A stretch of 16,241 nucleotides of DNA, from contig JAITPS010000166.1 in the NCBI GenBank assembly GCA_031289325.1, forward strand, positions 1 to 16,241, in the 5' to 3' direction. The notes below the pieces were generated by a model. The model was not told the origin of the DNA. It was given only the letters and a program-made list of their open reading frames with translations, and made no database searches. The number at the start of each line of letters is the position of its first letter. Position 1 is the stretch's first letter. This document shows positions 13,875 to 16,241 of the stretch, in pieces. A program made the position numbers and the translations under genes. The stretch comes from Candidatus Methanovirga meridionalis (GTDB lineage Archaea > Methanobacteriota > Methanobacteria > Methanobacteriales > Methanobacteriaceae).

Positions 13875-14270
13875 TTTGTCTCCTTGTTTTATTTTATTTA
13901 CAGCATCCATACCATTAATTACTTTTCCAAATACTGTGTGAGCAGAATCAAGATGAGGTTGTGGACTATGAGTTATAAAAAATTGGCTTCCACCAGTATC
14001 TTTTCCTGCATGAGCCATTGATAAAGCACCAGTTCCATGCTTGTTATGATTTAATTCACATTTTATTGTATAACCTGGTCCACCAGTTCCATTTCCTTTT
14101 GGACAACCACCTTGAATAACAAAATCATTTATTACTCTATGGAATGTTAAACCATCATAAAAACCTTTTTTAGATAATTTTTCAAAGTTAGCCACTGTTT
14201 TAGGAGCATCCTTATTAAATAATTCCAATTCTATATTTCCTTTTTTAGTTTCAATTAAAGCTTTCTTCAT
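13848..14270 (-). CDS. Cyclophilin-type peptidyl-prolyl cis-trans isomerase
   Basis: This 140-residue single-domain cyclophilin speeds up proline isomerisation during protein folding in the cytoplasm; no signal peptide is present. Active-site features are in place: FHRVINDFVIQGG at 43-55 with catalytic R45 and Q53, MAHAGKDTGGSQFFIT at 85-100, and HTVFGKV at 111-117. The position of human Trp121 is His106 here (PHLDSAH), so binding of cyclosporin is expected to be poor, as in many bacterial-type cyclophilins. The start is supported by GGGTGAT five bases before the ATG. It lies 57 bp before hisG on the same strand and may share transcripts with it. Confidence 0.93.
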   Translation of the reverse strand: MKKALIETKKGNIELELFNKDAPKTVANFEKLSKKGFYDGLTFHRVINDFVIQGGCPKGNGTGGPGYTIKCELNHNKHGTGALSMAHAGKDTGGSQFFITHSPQPHLDSAHTVFGKVINGMDAVNKIKQGDKIIKITITG

Positions 14271-14319
14271 TTTATCACCCTATTAATTTATAATTTTTAT
14301 TTAATAAATAAGTATTATC

Positions 14320-14336
14320 ATCATTTATTTTAATTT
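14320..14336. repeat. 17-bp direct repeat flanking element H, left member
   Basis: ATCATTTATTTTAATTT here is repeated exactly at 14672-14688, directly beyond the other end of element H. It may be a target duplication or an older repeat that the element entered. Confidence 0.5.
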
Positions 14337-14355
14337 ATTTTATTTAATAAATAGT

Positions 14356-14670
14356 ATTATAATGATTTTGATAAAGTTCTTAATAAATAACTTTTTTAAA
14401 ATTGAACATTATTAAAAGATATTTATTTAAAATTATTTATATTAATTAAAAATTATTTATATTAACTAAAAATTAAAATTATAAATTTTTATAAATTAAT
14501 ATTTGAAATTAAATAATTTAATAAAAAAATTTATTTATATTATTTAAAATTTATTTATATTAATTAAAATTTAAAATTATAAATTTTTATAAATTAATAT
14601 TTGAAATTAAATAACTTAATAAAAAAATTCATCATTCAAAATTTAAGAACTTTACAATAATGACTATAAT
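14356..14670 (-). mobile_element. Modular AT-rich repeat element, copy H, complete: MITE-like with 27-bp terminal inverted repeats
   Basis: This is the best-preserved copy, 315 bp and reversed. Its ends at 14356-14382 and 14644-14670 are inverted repeats with 22 of 27 bases matching, counted by eye: outer ATTATA and inner TAAAGTTCTTA are identical in both. Inside lie the right module, 20-bp-type units and a 57-bp stretch present twice (14475-14531 and 14573-14629, 98 bp apart). There is no reading frame, so any movement would need a transposase encoded elsewhere. Related copies occur at 1-250, 1971-2307, 2308-2485, 3093-3280, 4891-5240, 7646-7836, 9184-9285 and 15969-16241. Mobility is inferred from the inverted ends and the dispersal. 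Confidence 0.65.
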
Positions 14671-14671
14671 A

Positions 14672-14688
14672 ATCATTTATTTTAATTT
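14672..14688. repeat. 17-bp direct repeat flanking element H, right member
   Basis: ATCATTTATTTTAATTT is the partner of the copy at 14320-14336. It starts one base beyond the right-hand terminal repeat, whereas the left member lies about 20 bp outside the left terminal repeat, so a simple target duplication would have to be offset. Confidence 0.5.
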
Positions 14689-14727
14689 GTTTTTATTTTT
14701 TATTTTTATTGATATCTAATAAACTAT

Positions 14728-15822
14728 TTATTTTTTTAATATTATTCTTAAAATATCTTCGTCTTCTAAGATATGGTTTGGACCTACCTTTTGGCCTGGA
14801 AACTTAACAGAAGTTCCCCATACATTTGCATGTCTAAAGTTTTTAGCAAATTCTCTATGTAACTTATTTGCAACATCAATTATAGTAGCATTTTTTCTTA
14901 TAATTAATGGGTCTTCAAGGTCAACTTTTCTTCCTTGAGGTTTTAAATAGATTCTCATTAAATCCACTCTATTAAATATTTCTTCCTTAAGATAATCAAT
15001 ATTATATTTTTTATCAGCGGAAATAGGTATAAAATCAGGAATGTTTTTTTCAATCTCCTTAATATAGTTATCATCCACTAAATCAACTTTATTTAAAAGA
15101 ACAATAGTGGGGATATAGGTTCTATTCCCTTCAATAGCATCAATAAATTTGTCTATATTAACATCATCTCTTATTAAAACATCTCCATTATGAATACCAT
15201 ATTCATTTAATATCGATCTTATTGTTTCGTCATTTAAATATGTTAATGGTACTGTTGATGAAGTACGAATTCCTCCAACTCTTTTTCTTCTGATACTAAC
15301 ATCTGGAGGAGTTTCATTAGGTCTAATTCCAATATCTCTAATTTCTTTAATTATAACATTCAGATGATTAGGATTAAAAACATCTAAAACTATTAAGATT
15401 AAATCAGCTGTTCTTGTCACCGATAAAATTTCTTTACCTCTTCCTTTTCCACCAGCTGCACCTGTGATTATACCAGGAATATCAAAAATCTGTATTTGAG
15501 CCCCATTATATTCCATTATCCCAGGGATTATATCTAAGGTAGTGAATTGATATGATCCTACTTTAGAATCTGCATTAGTTAGTTCATTTAGTAGAGTTGA
15601 CTTTCCAACAGAAGGAAATCCAACTAAAACAGCTGTTGAATCCCCACTTTTTTTCACATGGAATCCTTTACCTTTAGTACCAGAACTTCCTCTTGCAATA
15701 ACATCTTCTTTTAATTTAGATATTTTTGCTTTAAGTTTGCCAATATGATGTGAAGTAGCTTTATTATAAGGTGTTTTATGGATTTCTTCTTCAATTTTCT
15801 TTATTTTATCATCTATATCCAT
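14728..15822 (-). CDS. drg: DRG-family GTPase (developmentally regulated GTP-binding protein homologue)
   Basis: This 364-residue protein is a GTPase of the OBG/DRG group, conserved in archaea and eukaryotes and thought to act with ribosomes or translation factors. It has a basic helical N-terminus (KTPYNKATSHHIGKLKAK at about 16-33), then the G domain with G1 GFPSVGKST at 68-76, TTLD near 94-97, G3 DIPG at 114-117 and G4 NKVD at 244-247. The DRG-specific insert is at about 165-235, and a C-terminal TGS domain from about 288 ends in EDEDILRIILKK. The start is taken at ATG 15822, not the GTG nine bases upstream. That GTG belongs to GTGAT, which lies four bases ahead and makes a good ribosome binding site, and the resulting MDIDDKIKKIEEEI fits the family start. 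It stands alone between two repeat elements. Confidence 0.93.
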   Translation of the reverse strand: MDIDDKIKKIEEEIHKTPYNKATSHHIGKLKAKISKLKEDVIARGSSGTKGKGFHVKKSGDSTAVLVGFPSVGKSTLLNELTNADSKVGSYQFTTLDIIPGIMEYNGAQIQIFDIPGIITGAAGGKGRGKEILSVTRTADLILIVLDVFNPNHLNVIIKEIRDIGIRPNETPPDVSIRRKRVGGIRTSSTVPLTYLNDETIRSILNEYGIHNGDVLIRDDVNIDKFIDAIEGNRTYIPTIVLLNKVDLVDDNYIKEIEKNIPDFIPISADKKYNIDYLKEEIFNRVDLMRIYLKPQGRKVDLEDPLIIRKNATIIDVANKLHREFAKNFRHANVWGTSVKFPGQKVGPNHILEDEDILRIILKK

Positions 15823-15826
15823 AAGT

Positions 15827-15831
15827 ATCAC
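15827..15831 (-). promoter_or_regulatory. Ribosome binding site setting the drg start
   Basis: GTGAT four bases before ATG 15822. It contains an in-frame GTG that could be mistaken for the start; use as a ribosome binding site is more likely. Confidence 0.6.
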
Positions 15832-15880
15832 AACAGCATAATGTTTTTATTTAAAATTCAATTATTTAAATTTTTCAGAT

Positions 15881-15890
15881 AATATAAAAA
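15881..15890 (-). promoter_or_regulatory. Probable TATA box of drg
   Basis: TTTTTATATT on the minus strand lies about 60 bases before the ATG in the relatively GC-richer spacer between drg and element I. It puts the transcription start near 15856, giving a leader of about 34 bases that includes the ribosome binding site. Confidence 0.5.
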
Positions 15891-15968
15891 GAGTATTGTT
15901 TTCGAAGATCTGAAATCCGATTTTTAATCAGAAAAAATTTAGAATATGTATAGTGTTTTACATGATCA

Positions 15969-16241
15969 ATTTATGGTGGTTTAATAAAATTCTTAATAAA
16001 TGACTTTTTTTAAAGTTAAATATTATTAAAAAATATTAATTTAAATTTATTCATATTAATTGAAATTTATTCATATTAATTGAAATTTATTTACATTAAT
16101 TTAAATTTATTTATATTAATTTAAATTTATTTATATTATTTAAAATTTATTTATATTATTTAAAATTTATTTATATTAATTGAAATTTATTTATATTAAT
16201 TGAAATTTATTTATATTATTTGAAATTTAAAATTATAGATT
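15969..16241 (-). repeat. Modular AT-rich repeat element, copy I, with nine 20-bp units (cut by window edge)
   Basis: This is a reversed copy. Its right terminal repeat, read inward from 15969, is ATTTATGGTGGTTTAATAAA followed by ATTCTTA. The right module follows, then nine uninterrupted units of exactly 20 bp at 16041-16220 (variants of TGAAATTTATTTATATTAAT). The start of the 30-bp-type region follows before the window ends. This is the longest 20-bp array in the window; other copies have about three to six units. Confidence 0.75.

Noticed and set aside
15900..15945. Possible hairpin TCTGA/TCAGA with nearby palindromes TTCGAA and AGATCT upstream of drg
   Set aside because: The stem is only about five bases with mismatches, and no second example was found; not enough for a regulatory call.
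16041..16220. Regular repeats that could suggest a CRISPR array
   Set aside because: Units are contiguous with no unique spacers between them, and no cas gene is present.

Overview
The window reads as chromosomal DNA of an AT-rich methanogenic archaeon of the Methanobacteriales, most like Methanobrevibacter. The evidence is a stand-alone biotin-carboxylase subunit of a two-subunit pyruvate carboxylase, an archaeal short dUTPase, a DRG-type GTPase with TGS domain, long-form HisG, Shine-Dalgarno sites of the archaeal GGTGAT type, and very AT-rich spacers. The species cannot be named from the sequence alone. No rRNA, tRNA, CRISPR array, transposase or phage structural gene was seen.

Layout: 1-350 holds an AT-rich repeat element and a 20-bp tandem array that run into the 3' end of pycA (348-1832, minus). 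Two more repeat elements fill 1971-2485. dut (2585-3040) is the only plus-strand gene and converges on a MOP-family lipid-linked glycan flippase (3274-4836, minus), whose stop codon lies inside the end of another repeat element. From 5250 to 11526 lies an accessory island, all on the minus strand. Read in transcription order (high to low coordinate) it is: ImmA/IrrE-type metallopeptidase with XRE-like N-terminus, MNT nucleotidyltransferase and HEPN protein (tightly overlapping), remnant of a type III methyltransferase, a second MNT, broken vapB and vapC, a second methyltransferase remnant, a 3' block with TGAACA iterons, a repeat element, a third MNT, a DUF4062-GHKL ATPase-wHTH protein, and a second copy of the TGAACA block. 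After the island come housekeeping genes on the minus strand: a GT-B-like glycosyltransferase, a fragment of a fumarylacetoacetate-hydrolase family gene, hisG, a cyclophilin and drg, with repeat elements before and after drg.

Two things stand out. First, nearly every long spacer holds a copy of one modular element about 315-340 bp long. It has imperfect 27-bp terminal inverted repeats with the core TAAAGTTCTTA, a conserved left module, a 30-bp tandem repeat, a 20-bp tandem repeat and a conserved right module. Copy number of the internal units varies from copy to copy. It looks like a non-autonomous mobile element (MITE-like) that also acts as a minisatellite. Second, the island shows a recurring layout: an MNT gene at the 5' side, variable cargo, and a TGAACA-iteron block that supplies the stop codon of the last cargo gene. 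In one unit the cargo is the intact DUF4062-GHKL gene. In the other it is decayed vapBC plus a truncated methyltransferase. This suggests a site of repeated capture and loss of defence and toxin-antitoxin genes.
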